From contig OW387148.1 in the NCBI GenBank assembly GCA_936440205.1, forward strand, positions 12,703,961 through 12,767,960: DNA of 64,000 bases. The letters run 5' to 3'. Position 1 is the first letter of the stretch. Every line of letters starts with the position of its first letter. The notes beneath the pieces are model-generated. The model was given only the letters and a program-made list of their open reading frames with translations. It had not been told where the DNA came from and ran no database searches. Of the stretch, positions 54,200-64,000 are shown piece after piece. The translations under genes and the position numbers were made by a program. This DNA is from Lepidonotus clava. Taxonomy: Eukaryota > Annelida > Polychaeta > Phyllodocida > Polynoidae.

Positions 54200-56836
54200 T
54201 TTAAATGCTAATGCCAATTTTTGGTTTGTCAGTAAAGATTTTCAACATTTCCTTGTATGAAGCTTGTTTCAATCATTACTTGAGAGTTTGTAGATAACTT
54301 CAAGATCAGTCAACTTACTTACAGACTCCATCAAGGACCACATGCTCCTTCAAGCTCTTAATGACATTACGGGCAATGTCAAGATGTCATTAAAACTGTA
54401 CGCTGATCAGCCATGCTGCTGTCACTTGTGTCCAGTCACAAGTGACACTTCTGTTGCTATGTTAGTGGTTGTTGCTATGGGCAACTCCCTCCATTATATT
54501 AGAGTGGTTCAGATCTGCCAACTTATTCTTTATTAGACATTGCCCTACAACTCAAATTTGTAGTTTGTCATATTTGTATAAGCATTGTTGGATTAAGAAA
54601 TTCCAAAAAAGAAAAGGGGGAGGGGGTCGCTTTTAAGGAACCCTTTCCTGAGTAGACTTCGGACGGAATTTCACAAAAACTGATTTTTCTTGTCATGTAT
54701 CCGCCTGCACGTGCTCAGTGTCTCCTTGTCATAATGGTAGCATTTTTCAAGAAAGATGGATGAAGGTACATTTACATGAGGAATACTGCTTCCTCTCATC
54801 GTGAAAACATGCCAAAGGCTGGTCATCGTCATGAGAGTCCTGGAATGACCGATTGCCAGGGTGGGCCTCTTGTCTGCTGTTTTTACTAGGTTTTATGATT
54901 ATGTGATGAATTATAGTAATCAATTCAAGTCATGACACGAGTTTGAGGTTAAAAGACAATAGAGGTTAAAAGACAAGTAAATCATCTAAAACTATGGGTA
55001 AAGTTATGTTTTGGACACAATCATGAAGTGCACAAGATCGTGTGGTACGAGCTGCACAAAAATGTATGCACAAGTTAGTAAACACAAAGCCATAATGCAC
55101 GATGTATCATTGACCGGAAGTGACCCCAGCAAAAGGTCAAAGTGACCACGTGATCTTATGTAACATGTCAGAAGCTAGGTTGGTTGTTTGGTTGGTTATT
55201 GGTTGCTTTACGCCCTAATCAATCAGAAGCTAGGTTATGGCTATATATAAGAGTGATTGCATGAAATAAAGAGTCCTGTCTTGGTACACATTATGTTCAC
55301 CCCCCCCCCTCTTTCTGGGAATGAACCGTGAAAAGACTTAGAAGAGCAGGATAGCTAGAGATAATGGTCCCCGAGTTAGAATTAGACTGAAGTTTAGCTG
55401 AAAAAGAGAAGTATGACTTAGAAGAAATAAGGTAGTGGAATGCATAGGGATGAACTCGGCCGCACGAAAATGGGGACAAATCAATCAGCAGCACGAGCTC
55501 AAGTTGTTAATGGGTTTAAGGATGAAGACTTGGCATCTCGGCCTACAGGCTACCACCTTTTACATTTTTTGGGCATGGTCCCTGCCATGAGTTCCGGACT
55601 GCCGGTCTGAAGTGGTTGTTAGGCACCCCGTACGAGACATCAATTACGCGTTCAGTTTGACCCTCCCCCTTGACCTCCATTGGATCCTGCCTTCTGCTAG
55701 ACCGAAGGCCTGGATGCTTACCTTGCAAACTTCCACGAACCATATCACACCCACCGATGTACCCCTTGCGCGGGGCATGTTTCTGAGACATACTCGACCA
55801 CTCGCCCGTCGGTTGTTCCACATTGAGCCTGGACGAATGCTCGCGTAATTTTATCCCGCTTGTGCTACGAGAGATAAAGCATGACTTGGACAAGAAACGT
55901 CGAGAATACAAATATCTAATCAGGGAAACCCCTAATTCTTCCAGAGAACATCACAATTAATTCTCTCCAAAATTATTAGAAATATAAAACCTGTATTCCC
56001 AATAAAAGGCTTCATCCAACTGTTAGCTAATGGAAACTGATTCTTAAACCCATGATTTCTATCACGATTTCCATACTCATTGGCCATTGATCAATTAGTA
56101 ACAGACATTTCCGTAGACATATTTTTAAACAATAGAACTCATGCCTAAGGGACCCAGCACACACGAAAATTGGGAATACTTAACTTTATTAGTATATCAG
56201 TATTTACACATCGATCGCAAATGTCAATACGTACAGCCAGATATTGTATCATTAAAATCACAAACAAAAATGGCATCATTTCCATAAAGAGAAAAACAAT
56301 CAGTATTTGAACCATACTGTTAACCACCACGCTTCTCGAAGCATTAATCAAGAATCATATCTGTTACGGAGTATACAACATTGGGGAAACGCATATTTAT
56401 AGAGAATGATACTTCATAGGGGCAATACATTCATATTAACATCCTATTGTTTTTTTATGCTATAGCATTAGGACAATAATCAGAGGCTGCTTTATTTTTT
56501 ATTAAAACCGAATTGCACAGTCGAGGAAACCAAGTAAAACACAATTGACATAAAACAAAAACGATATATGACAAGTAGTAAAATACTTTTTGAAATAAAT
56601 GTCCATACTGTCCTCAGCCTGACCATCGACAATCTAGTAGGCTTAAAACCTATACTTGGCCCCTAAAAGCACATCAATATCTACACCTTTAGATATCTAA
56701 ATATCTAGATATAGTATATTCTGAGTATTAAGCACCAATAATTTTTAAAAGCAATATTTTCATTCACTTATGAACAGCTTTACACTGTTTATGCATACTG
56801 CGCAATCAAAGATACTGTTACTGCACCATAGCTGAG
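54200..56836. other. Intergenic stretch, no recognised gene
   Basis: No supported exon. The open frame on the minus strand at 55543-55911 contains Arg-rich low-complexity translation without domain features. A possible poly(A)-like 'aataaagagtcctg' lies near 55266. Confidence 0.4.
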
Positions 56837-57203
56837 CCCAGGCAAGCAGCGACGTAACAAGAATGTTCTGCGACTGTACTTTTTTTTAGTTGAGCTGAAA
56901 CCTATCCAAATGTCACATAACAATAACATTATTTTAGGTAAAGTTATAACTTATCAAAAAAGAACGTTATAATAACGTTATATTTTGGTCAAGTTGTAAC
57001 CTAACTAATAAAGAATGTTATAATAACGTTATTGTAATGTGAAAGAACGTTACAAGAATGTCACAATAACGTTATATTGCGACATCCCATTGTTAGGTTC
57101 TAAAGACGTCTTTGGGTGCCATCAAAATAAAGTAACAATAACCAAAGCACGACTCACCAGAATGTTATAATAACGTTATTATAACGTCATATTCTTGCAT
57201 GGG
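56837..57203. mobile_element. MITE family C, copy 3
   Basis: Ends CCCAGGCAAGCAGCGACGTA and, on the complement, CCCATGCAAGAATATGACGT. Interior is dominated by 'gttataataacgttat' in both orientations and by 'gttaggttctaaagacgt', shared with the copies at 30100 and 46630. 367 bp, non-coding. Confidence 0.8.
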
Positions 57204-57449
57204 AGTATTTAATTAGGCTAAATGAATATATGTCTGTAAGTTTAAGTCCTTTTGATTTCCCAGTAAACCCTCAAACATTTGTTGCAAGGATTCTGAGAGC
57301 TCTCTCAGGATCACAGAATGACTTTGTTCACCTTGAAATCATGATGCATTATCCCATCTTTATTGTAAGTTTTACCAATAATTATTAAGGCCTCAACATA
57401 ACCAGTCTTCTAACAACTCCTGCACGGGCTACCAAAGGTCATCTATGAA

Positions 57450-57650
57450 TAAAGGGGGTTTTACACTCATGCAACTTGAGCTGCAATATCGGTGTGATAC
57501 GATATCCCAGAAAATTCACTCACGGGGAGGACATAATTGTTTTGAATTTGCTATTTTGAATATTTCAAACACGCATAACTAAGAATTCTATCTCTAATAT
57601 GTGCCACTTCACTATACAGCTCATATTGCATAGTGTAAAACCCCCTTTTA
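57450..57650. mobile_element. 201-bp MITE (AAAGGGGGTTTTACACT ends)
   Basis: TA-flanked inverted ends: left 'taaagggggttttacactca', right 'tagtgtaaaaccccctttta'. The match continues inward through 'tgcaa' and 'gagctg' / 'cagctc'. Non-coding; TA duplication suggests a Tc1/mariner-type origin. Confidence 0.75.
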
Positions 57651-57654
57651 GACA

Positions 57655-57831
57655 TAGAGGGCTGTCCATAAATGATATCACGTTTTTTCAGGGTATTTTG
57701 AGGACCCACCCCCCTATCACACTAAATTTTCTAATCTAAACATGAAACCAAGGCCCTTTTCAGGCAGTGTCACACTGTTCAAACCACCCACCCACCCCCT
57801 TGTGCATGACATCATTTATGGACAGCCCCTA
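57655..57831. mobile_element. mariner-type MITE, copy 1
   Basis: TA-flanked ends: left 'gagggctgtccataaatgat', right 'atcatttatggacagcccc'. It contains 'cccacccccctatcacac'. 177 bp. The second copy at 58171-58348 is in the opposite orientation. The 'GTCCATAAATGAT' type end is common among mariner-like MITEs. Confidence 0.8.
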
Positions 57832-58170
57832 GGATGTTTCATCTATAGCACATATATATTTGGCTGCGATGTTAAGTCCAATCATTGTAATAAAACACAA
57901 AGGAGGCACTGCATATACATGTAAAATGACAATGGAGTATGCTGAACGAGGTACAAGAAGTACAAAAGTGTGCAGTAGGCCTAACATTCTGCTATCATCT
58001 GTAAGACGGTGATAATTTGATATGTTGTAACTCACGCCAAATGTGTGACATGACGAACAATGCCATTTCTGACATTCTTGAAACCGCCAAATATTACAAA
58101 CTTGAGGTTTTGCAGCCTATAACAGATGGCCCCTACAGAAGTTTGTGAAATACATTTTTTAAACCTACAC

Positions 58171-58348
58171 TATGGGGCCGTCCATAAATGATATCACACA
58201 CAAGGGGATGGGTGGATGGGTTGAAAAATGTGACACTGCCTAAAAACTTATTTTCATGTTAAGATTAGAGAATTTTGTGTAACAGGGAGGTGGGTGGGTC
58301 CTAAAAGTACCCATGAAGAAGTGTGACATCATTTATGGACGACCCCTA
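58171..58348. mobile_element. mariner-type MITE, copy 2
   Basis: TA-flanked ends: left 'tggggccgtccataaatgat', right 'atcatttatggacgacccc'. 178 bp. Inverted relative to the copy at 57655-57831 and ending about 110 bp past the stop codon of the aminopeptidase gene, probably in its 3' UTR. Confidence 0.8.
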
Positions 58349-58459
58349 TCTTTCTGTAAAGGACATATTAAATCTCCATATTTTTTATTCATTTTTTTTA
58401 TGAAACAGCCTACAGACTAAGCTCCTGAATATTGTAAACAGCAGTAATCATACAGTCCC

Positions 58460-61400
58460 CTAAAGGTGGGCCCTGAGCTGGTGGAAGGCATGTTTCTCAG
58501 GGACGACTATATCCGTGGACACCGACCGCCTGGCGCGCCCCCCAGCGGCGGACCCAGACCGAGGCTGTCTACTCTCGACCCCAGTGAGCCAGTCCTGGAT
58601 GGGGTCGAGGTTAACGTCCAGCCACTGCTGGTTCTTGGCGATCGTCTTCTTGATGGCCTTGTAGGTCTTGTCTAAGGCTGGGTCGGTGTGAGTCGCCATG
58701 AACAACTCCAACTACGGGGGAATGATGAAATAAAATGGTGAGTTCTGAAGGGATCAAGGACTGTCCGGCAACATGTCTTATTGATGTCTTATAAACCTGA
58801 TGTCTTATAAACCTGATTATTATGAATTATACCTACAAGGAAGAACATGTCAAATGATTGTGGTTAATAAAATAAAACAAAAAAAACAAAAAAACAAACA
58901 TAGTCCCCACTACACAGGGAAACAGGTTCTGCAATTACTGATTCTCCAAAGATTAGGGAATTGACATATTGTTGTTGGGTTGTCCAATCTGTTTCATAAC
59001 AATATATAAATTAAAAAGATATGAAAGTAATCATGTCACCTACTTACTTTTCAAGATATCAGGGTAGGGAAAATTAGCTTTGACTCTAGATTTGATTTTG
59101 AAAACAATATTATTTTAGCCCCATCGAAAATTTAATCAACATAATTGAATCACATGTGATTGAATATCTCATCTGGAATTGAAACTGTTTAAAACTGGGA
59201 ATTATGTCCCAAGACTTTAGCATAATTAATTTCACGAATCTTATCATTCATGGTTAAACATGATGAAATATCCATTTTTGTTTCTAAATTTGTATCCATA
59301 TATGTGTCAATATATATTGGTATATATTTATATAAATTCCATGTGAGGATGTCATATACCTAACACCAGAGGCCACCACCCATAGGCCTATGTTACCATG
59401 GACTGCTTCTACCACTAGGTGGCTACTCTGAGACAGTGTCACTTTTCAGCCAGCCTTTGCAGTAACAACACACACCTCAACATTGTCATGGAAAAATGCT
59501 ATCACAGGCTTCTCCTTTGGATTTCTATCTTTATTTTTCAATGGGACATTAGCCTATTATACGCTGACAACATGTCAACTTTCCGTGGACAGGAACTTGG
59601 TTCTCCAAACACTGTATTTCAAGGTAGGAGTGATCCTAATTACGTTACATATCTCGAGGACCAAATGGCTCAAGCAAATGCATTGGCTGAGAAGTATGAA
59701 CGGACTGAACTTTATATGCAGCAGATTTTGACAGTGTCACTATTCAGCCAGCCTTTGCAGTAACAACACACACCTCAACATTGTCATGGAATTTAGTAAT
59801 ACAATTTTTTAATTTTTTTTTTTTATTTGGGCGGTTAAATTCTGCCGCCAGCTCGCAGCCAAAACCTGTGTCTTTGTCATTTATTATATGTGGTTATGAT
59901 ATGAGACTTTATATTTTATTTTATCTAAGTTGTTAGAAAATTCACTTATTATAGATTGATATGTAACAAATATTTGTTAGTTTTCTCTAGTTTTTCTGGG
60001 GATTTTGTTGACAAAATCAGTCCGAATTAGTATACAGGTGATAAAAATGCTGTCAATCATCTATCTGCATGTGGTAGGGAGAATTAGCCCATCCCAGTTT
60101 GTACCAACAATAAGTTTACCATGAAATATTTTCAAAATTGCTTCTGTCCTTATTCCCTGAAGAGAGTTGCACAATGCAAAACATATCAAAGAAATTTGGT
60201 TGACAGATTTCTCCAAAAATTTCTAAAATGTGATCTGAGATTTTGGACTTTTCCCCATAGGAATCAACCTATAATGTCCAACCCTATTTTGCCCTGAAAT
60301 ACAGTATTTTGATTCCCTGGTGAAACATTTATGGAATGATAATGTTTTAGCACTATTTGGGGATATGGAAAAACACAATTCTTGCTTACTTAAGTAACCT
60401 CAAGTCTTGGAGACATAGATGGCCTATATATATGTTTTGTCCTACCCCTGTCCAATCCCAGGATATACCCAATGTGGGATGGGCTTATTGAGAAGTATGT
60501 TTATAACTTTCAAGTACCTTTCTCATGTCTCCCTCCGAGTTCCAGGTCGATGTCACACTCGACAAAATAGCCGGACGAGAGATTCTGAAATACAGACACA
60601 AGGAACTACTAAGAGCATTCACATAAACATAAATGGCCAATTTCTACAAAAGTAGGCAAAAAGAAAATATATCAAGAATAATTTAGCAATTAGAAACTAG
60701 ATCTGTTATATAAATCACAGTGTATGTTTTGGAACTTTGAACTAGTTCTCAAAATTCCATGTTTATTTTCTGTTCAGAACCAGTCTTGCAAAGGTTCACT
60801 AGCCAACAATGATCTATGAATTAGGGTCTACATGCTAATATATTGGCCACAGAAAGGTTTATACCAAAAGGCAGTTCTGGATTCTGATATACATAGCCTA
60901 GATCGCAACAACATTGGCCGTTGACAGTGCCTTGGTTGGTTGAGTAAGTCATGGGCGACTAAAATCAATCATTGAGGCTGACTAAACACCCCTGAATTCA
61001 AATATGTCTTTAGTGTTAGTCTGCTGAAAACAGACTTTGTCAACTGTCAGATGGCTGTCTGACCTGACGATTAACTTTTAGTCGCTTCCTGGAGGCTGTG
61101 TTTGTTTAGTGGAACCAGGCTTTAGCACCAACACAACCTTGTAATGTTTCTTTATATAAATCCATCTCATTCCTCTGTGCACATAGACCACACCAATATA
61201 CCAATGTACTGACGCAGATGGTCAGTCCATGCTTAAATTTAGCCATTCTAGTGTTTACATTAAGGGACAGAGCTAGAGTAATTACTCTTTGTCAAATGCG
61301 AAGAGCAAGGGAGGAGTCTGGTGACGTATGTTACTCCATCCGTATATAAACTGCTGTACAAGCACTACTTAGGCAGAGAGCTGTTAGTTGTTGTGAGTTA

Positions 61401-63895
61401 AACATCCTGGAAAGGTTGGTGCGAGAAGCTTGTTCCTGGAGTTGGAATTGAAGCTGATGGATTGAATAGTTTCACTGGAGCATTGGCTCAGTGTTGTTGA
61501 GTGGATCCTACCTTTTGGATTGTTCATTGTCATTGAGAGATCTTGTCAAGAGTACACACATACACTGGATACAACAGAGAACATGCTTTCACGCAAGTGT
61601 TATGTCTTTCATAATACGGAACTATCATCATGTATTGGACAACTGCAGTTTGGAGAGGTAGACTGCGAATAGGAGCTAGCTAATACCCTGGGCAATCATA
61701 CGACGTAAACGAGACCCTAACTATACTGGATATTTAACCTAACATAGTTCACCACATTACCTGGTGACGTTTCCGTCCATGAAGTTGTCCCAGTTCTCTG
61801 TGATGTAGTTCCAGGCAGTGTCCCTGGTGCGTGACTTCCCCAGTATAGCCGCAAACAGGCCCGTGTCATTTTTACTCAAACTGAAGTCGAGGTATCTGAG
61901 AATAGAGAGGTAATAGGTTCATTTGACCTGTCCCAACTGCATTTTATTCATTGATGAGATCACTTGACCTATCCCATTAAGCCCATGGCCAGAATGAGAA
62001 TTTTGGGACTGGACTGGACTGGGAGTTTGTTTGTTTACAAAAACAATATGAATTTAAAACTGCTGTTGCATAATGGAACTCACATTAATCACCCTCAAAA
62101 GGCTCAGTTAATCACCATTTCAGGACAAGCAGATGCTAGACATTGTGAATGGGGCTGACACACTTTAGCATTGTATCCTATTACATATAACTGGCTCAGA
62201 TTGCAAATAAAAGTCTGCTGAACTTAAACTAGTTTGAATAAAGAAAACAGGTCTATTTAAAGAGTTTTTCTGCTTCAAGGGTTTATGTTTGCATGTTTGT
62301 AAAAAATAACATTTATTGTATTTGGCAATTCTTGAATACATAGGAGACTCGGACAACTGAGGGAAATTTTGGCGATTTTACTAATAAAAACCCTTAAAAA
62401 GTGGCATTGTTATCTTACTTGCGGACCACGTGAGGGGCGGTTGCACAGCTGAGTGCATCCTTCAGGGTGGTATTGTAGTATGCCGTGAACACTTCAGCCA
62501 TGTTGGCCTCGTAACGACTCAGAAGGAAGTCCCACTCCGCGTTACCACCCCGAGCCACTGCCGTACAGTAGACATGGTACCGAAGGTCAGGGGGAGTCCT
62601 GAAATATATCATGGTGTATGAATGTAGATTATACTCTAGTAGACTAACTCAGGAGAAAACCCCACTCTACATTACCACTCTGAGCTAGTTGGTTGGGTAA
62701 CATCTCATATAAGAATAGTCCAGGATACTGGGAGTATTGCAGGTTTCTGCAGACAGGCTTGGCTGTGTGACTAGGATTTTTGGCTGTGTGAGCTTAGTGG
62801 ACTAGCCTTTTGACTGGTGATTGTCAACGGAAACTCAGCGACTTATATCATACGTTTGGAATTTAATAAAGAACATCCTTTCATGTGAGTGTTTGTGTCG
62901 GCTCTAGATCTCGAGATGATTTGCGGCTTTAATAATGAGAAGACTGTGACTTTGATTGTCTTGTCTAATGGAATGATTAGTTAAAAGAATAAAGCTTATT
63001 TACTCCCCTATCATAGACAATAAAGTAAAACCCCATAGTTCAATAGGCCTACTCACGGGTCGTGGTTGGGGTTGTTCATGAACTGGGAGAACAGGGTCTT
63101 GGCCTGGTCCACGCACGGCTTGTAGTCACGAGAACACACCTCTCCTATGGCGATGATACGAATGTACCTGAAGGAAACAAAGCAGGAAGGTTAGATTTTT
63201 TGTTAGGATTTGTTGGTAAAAAAGGTCAAGGTTTTCCTTTGTTTTCAGTATTCTATATAATAGATAATTTTGTACAACATTCAAACCTCAGTATGTAGGT
63301 CCAGCGGTCAACTGGTTTGTACCTGTGTCTGTCTTTTTTTTGGCACATTGCAGATTGGCAAAATATTATTGAGGCAGCATTAAAATACTCATATACAAAT
63401 GCATTTGCATTGCATTTCTAGAAACAGCTTTAATAGAATTGAGATGAAAATATTTTCAGGTAATCATAATATCACTATTTTAGGAAAAGGTAAAATACAA
63501 TGTCTGCTTTTTCGCAGGGTGAATTAATCTATGGGAGCCCATAACATAATTACATGGCTGCAACATATAATATATGCTGATGTGTTATATATTTGTGGAG
63601 AGGGCTTCCTACAAGGACGAAGAAAAATTATGTCCAGGATTGTACATTGCGGTCATGTTATAAATGATTAAACAATAAATAGTCCAATACCTGTCGAGGT
63701 GGGGGTCGGTGATGTGGTCGACAGCCCAGCCTGACCTGTTGTATGCCGGTAACACCAGGTGGCGCAGGTAGCTCTGAAGGAGACAGGTAGAGTTATAGGT
63801 AGGAGACAGGGCTGTTGGCCGGATTGTATAGGTGATGAACAAAAACTTGTTGATGGTGAAATTACTTTACTGTCCAGGTTCTCCAGTACTTCAGT
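58460..63895 (-). CDS. M1-family aminopeptidase, C-terminal exons (partial)
   Basis: Minus-strand exons: 63895-63866 (weak acceptor), 63773-63691, 63167-63057, 62598-62419, 61895-61761, 60584-60518 and 58711-58460, in phase, giving 285 residues. The sequence is the helical C-terminal (ERAP1_C-like) region of gluzincin aminopeptidases: SYLRHLVLPAYNRSGW, YIRIIAIGEVCSRDYKPCVDQA, TPPDLRYHVYCTAVARGGNAEWDF, YLDFSLSKND, WNYITENWDNF and NQQWLDVNLDPIQDWL. This domain closes over the zinc active site, which lies in exons beyond the window (no HExxH here). After DWL the protein continues about 40 Ser/Arg-rich residues (VESRQPRSGS...HQLRAHL), longer than most family members. Aminopeptidase N, glutamyl aminopeptidase or ERAP type cannot be separated here. 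Confidence 0.9.
58832..58895 (+). repeat. Retroelement 3' tail, second copy
   Basis: 'tacctacaaggaagaacatg', 'tgattgtggttaataaa' and a long A-rich tail match 34280-34350. It lies in the last aminopeptidase intron, next to a fragment of the 'acagggaaac' family (58910-59000). Confidence 0.45.
59432..59792. repeat. 62-bp direct repeats 299 bp apart
   Basis: 59432-59493 and 59731-59792 are the same sequence ('acagtgtcact.ttcagcc', then 'agcctttgcagtaacaacac') with one difference. The segment between has an open frame reading DPNYVTYLEDQMAQANALAEKYERTELYMQQ in part, coding-like and helix-forming, but it matches nothing I recognise. The near identity implies a recent local duplication. Confidence 0.75.
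59930..60090. mobile_element. MITE family A, right-hand remnant
   Basis: 'gttgacaaaatcagtccgaa', 'tatacaggtg' and the end 'gtggtagggagaatt' match the right side of family A copies; no matching left end is evident. Intronic in the aminopeptidase gene. Confidence 0.5.
61205..61745 (+). mobile_element. Solo-LTR-like fossil, copy 2
   Basis: Aligns with 48601-49130 throughout. It begins TGTACTGAC and ends about AACCTAACA. It contains a TATA-like 'ccgtatataaactgctg' near 61340, the promoter position expected in an LTR, and 'tcattgtcattgagag' further on. No internal coding region flanks it. It ends about 16 bp from the splice donor at 61760 of the aminopeptidase gene, which it faces in opposite orientation. 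Confidence 0.55.
62690..62960 (+). repeat. Partial LTR-like fossil
   Basis: Carries 'aataaagaacatcctttcat' followed by 'gtgagtgttt', matching the polyadenylation-region phrase of the LTR-like block at 48601; the upstream part differs. Probably a related LTR family or remnant. Intronic in the aminopeptidase gene. Confidence 0.4.
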
Positions 63896-64000
63896 CTGAT
63901 GTTATAGTACACAGTCCCACACTGGGATCTGCTGGTGACCCGTTCGTTCCCTCTCCCTGCTGCCACACCTCTGCCCATCCAGAGATGGGACTCGGCAAGT

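Noticed and set aside
1-64000. CRISPR arrays, operons or prophage
   Set aside because: Spliced genes, GT-AG introns and eukaryotic repeats exclude a prokaryotic context; the tandem arrays have no unique spacers.

Overview
The window is nuclear DNA of an animal. Genes are split into many short GT-AG exons, protein-coding sequence fills only a few per cent, and most of the rest is small inverted-repeat transposons, minisatellites and retroelement pieces. A B''-type PP2A subunit, an M1 aminopeptidase, arrestin-domain proteins, EGF/membrane proteins and an exceptional density of TIR elements fit an invertebrate deuterostome. My best guess is amphioxus (Branchiostoma), inferred from style of content rather than from a diagnostic marker. 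Layout: 1-1459 is a 94-bp minisatellite, followed by a 1.5 kb hAT-like element (1465-2960) with a second small element nested in it. 4109-13069 (+) holds ten exons (405 aa, 5' end outside the window) of the EF-hand regulatory subunit B'' of protein phosphatase 2A (PPP2R3). Its first visible exon is preceded by three decayed tandem copies of its own splice acceptor and exon start. 20495-27706 (-) holds two tandem single-coding-exon arrestin-domain genes; the 5'-most copy on the minus strand (26426-27706) is open, the other (20495-21787) carries one in-frame TAG. A 5'-truncated non-LTR retrotransposon lies between them. 28.1-41.7 kb is gene-free and packed with TIR elements, a tRNA-derived SINE, long perfect palindromes and minisatellites. 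41759-53728 (+) is a six-exon gene for a 347-aa type I membrane protein: signal peptide, unrecognised ectodomain, one complete and one four-cysteine EGF module, one TM segment, 35-residue tail. 58460-63895 (-) holds the C-terminal exons of an M1-family aminopeptidase (ERAP1_C-like region). The most notable feature is in intron 1 of the membrane-protein gene. An apparently complete 4.45 kb DNA transposon (42118-46562) has near-identical 32-bp terminal inverted repeats (31/32) and flanking 8-bp sequences matching 7/8. It carries a single four-exon gene on the opposite strand that encodes a 783-aa protein of the uncharacterised CSGQNKN / GHT..D..FG type (I believe Pfam DUF7869). The arrangement argues that this widespread 'unknown' animal protein family is the transposase of its own DNA-transposon group, with D386, D465 and D507 as candidate RNase H-fold catalytic residues. 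Exon coordinates were read by hand from splice signals and frame continuity; repeat boundaries are hand-aligned and no database search was possible.
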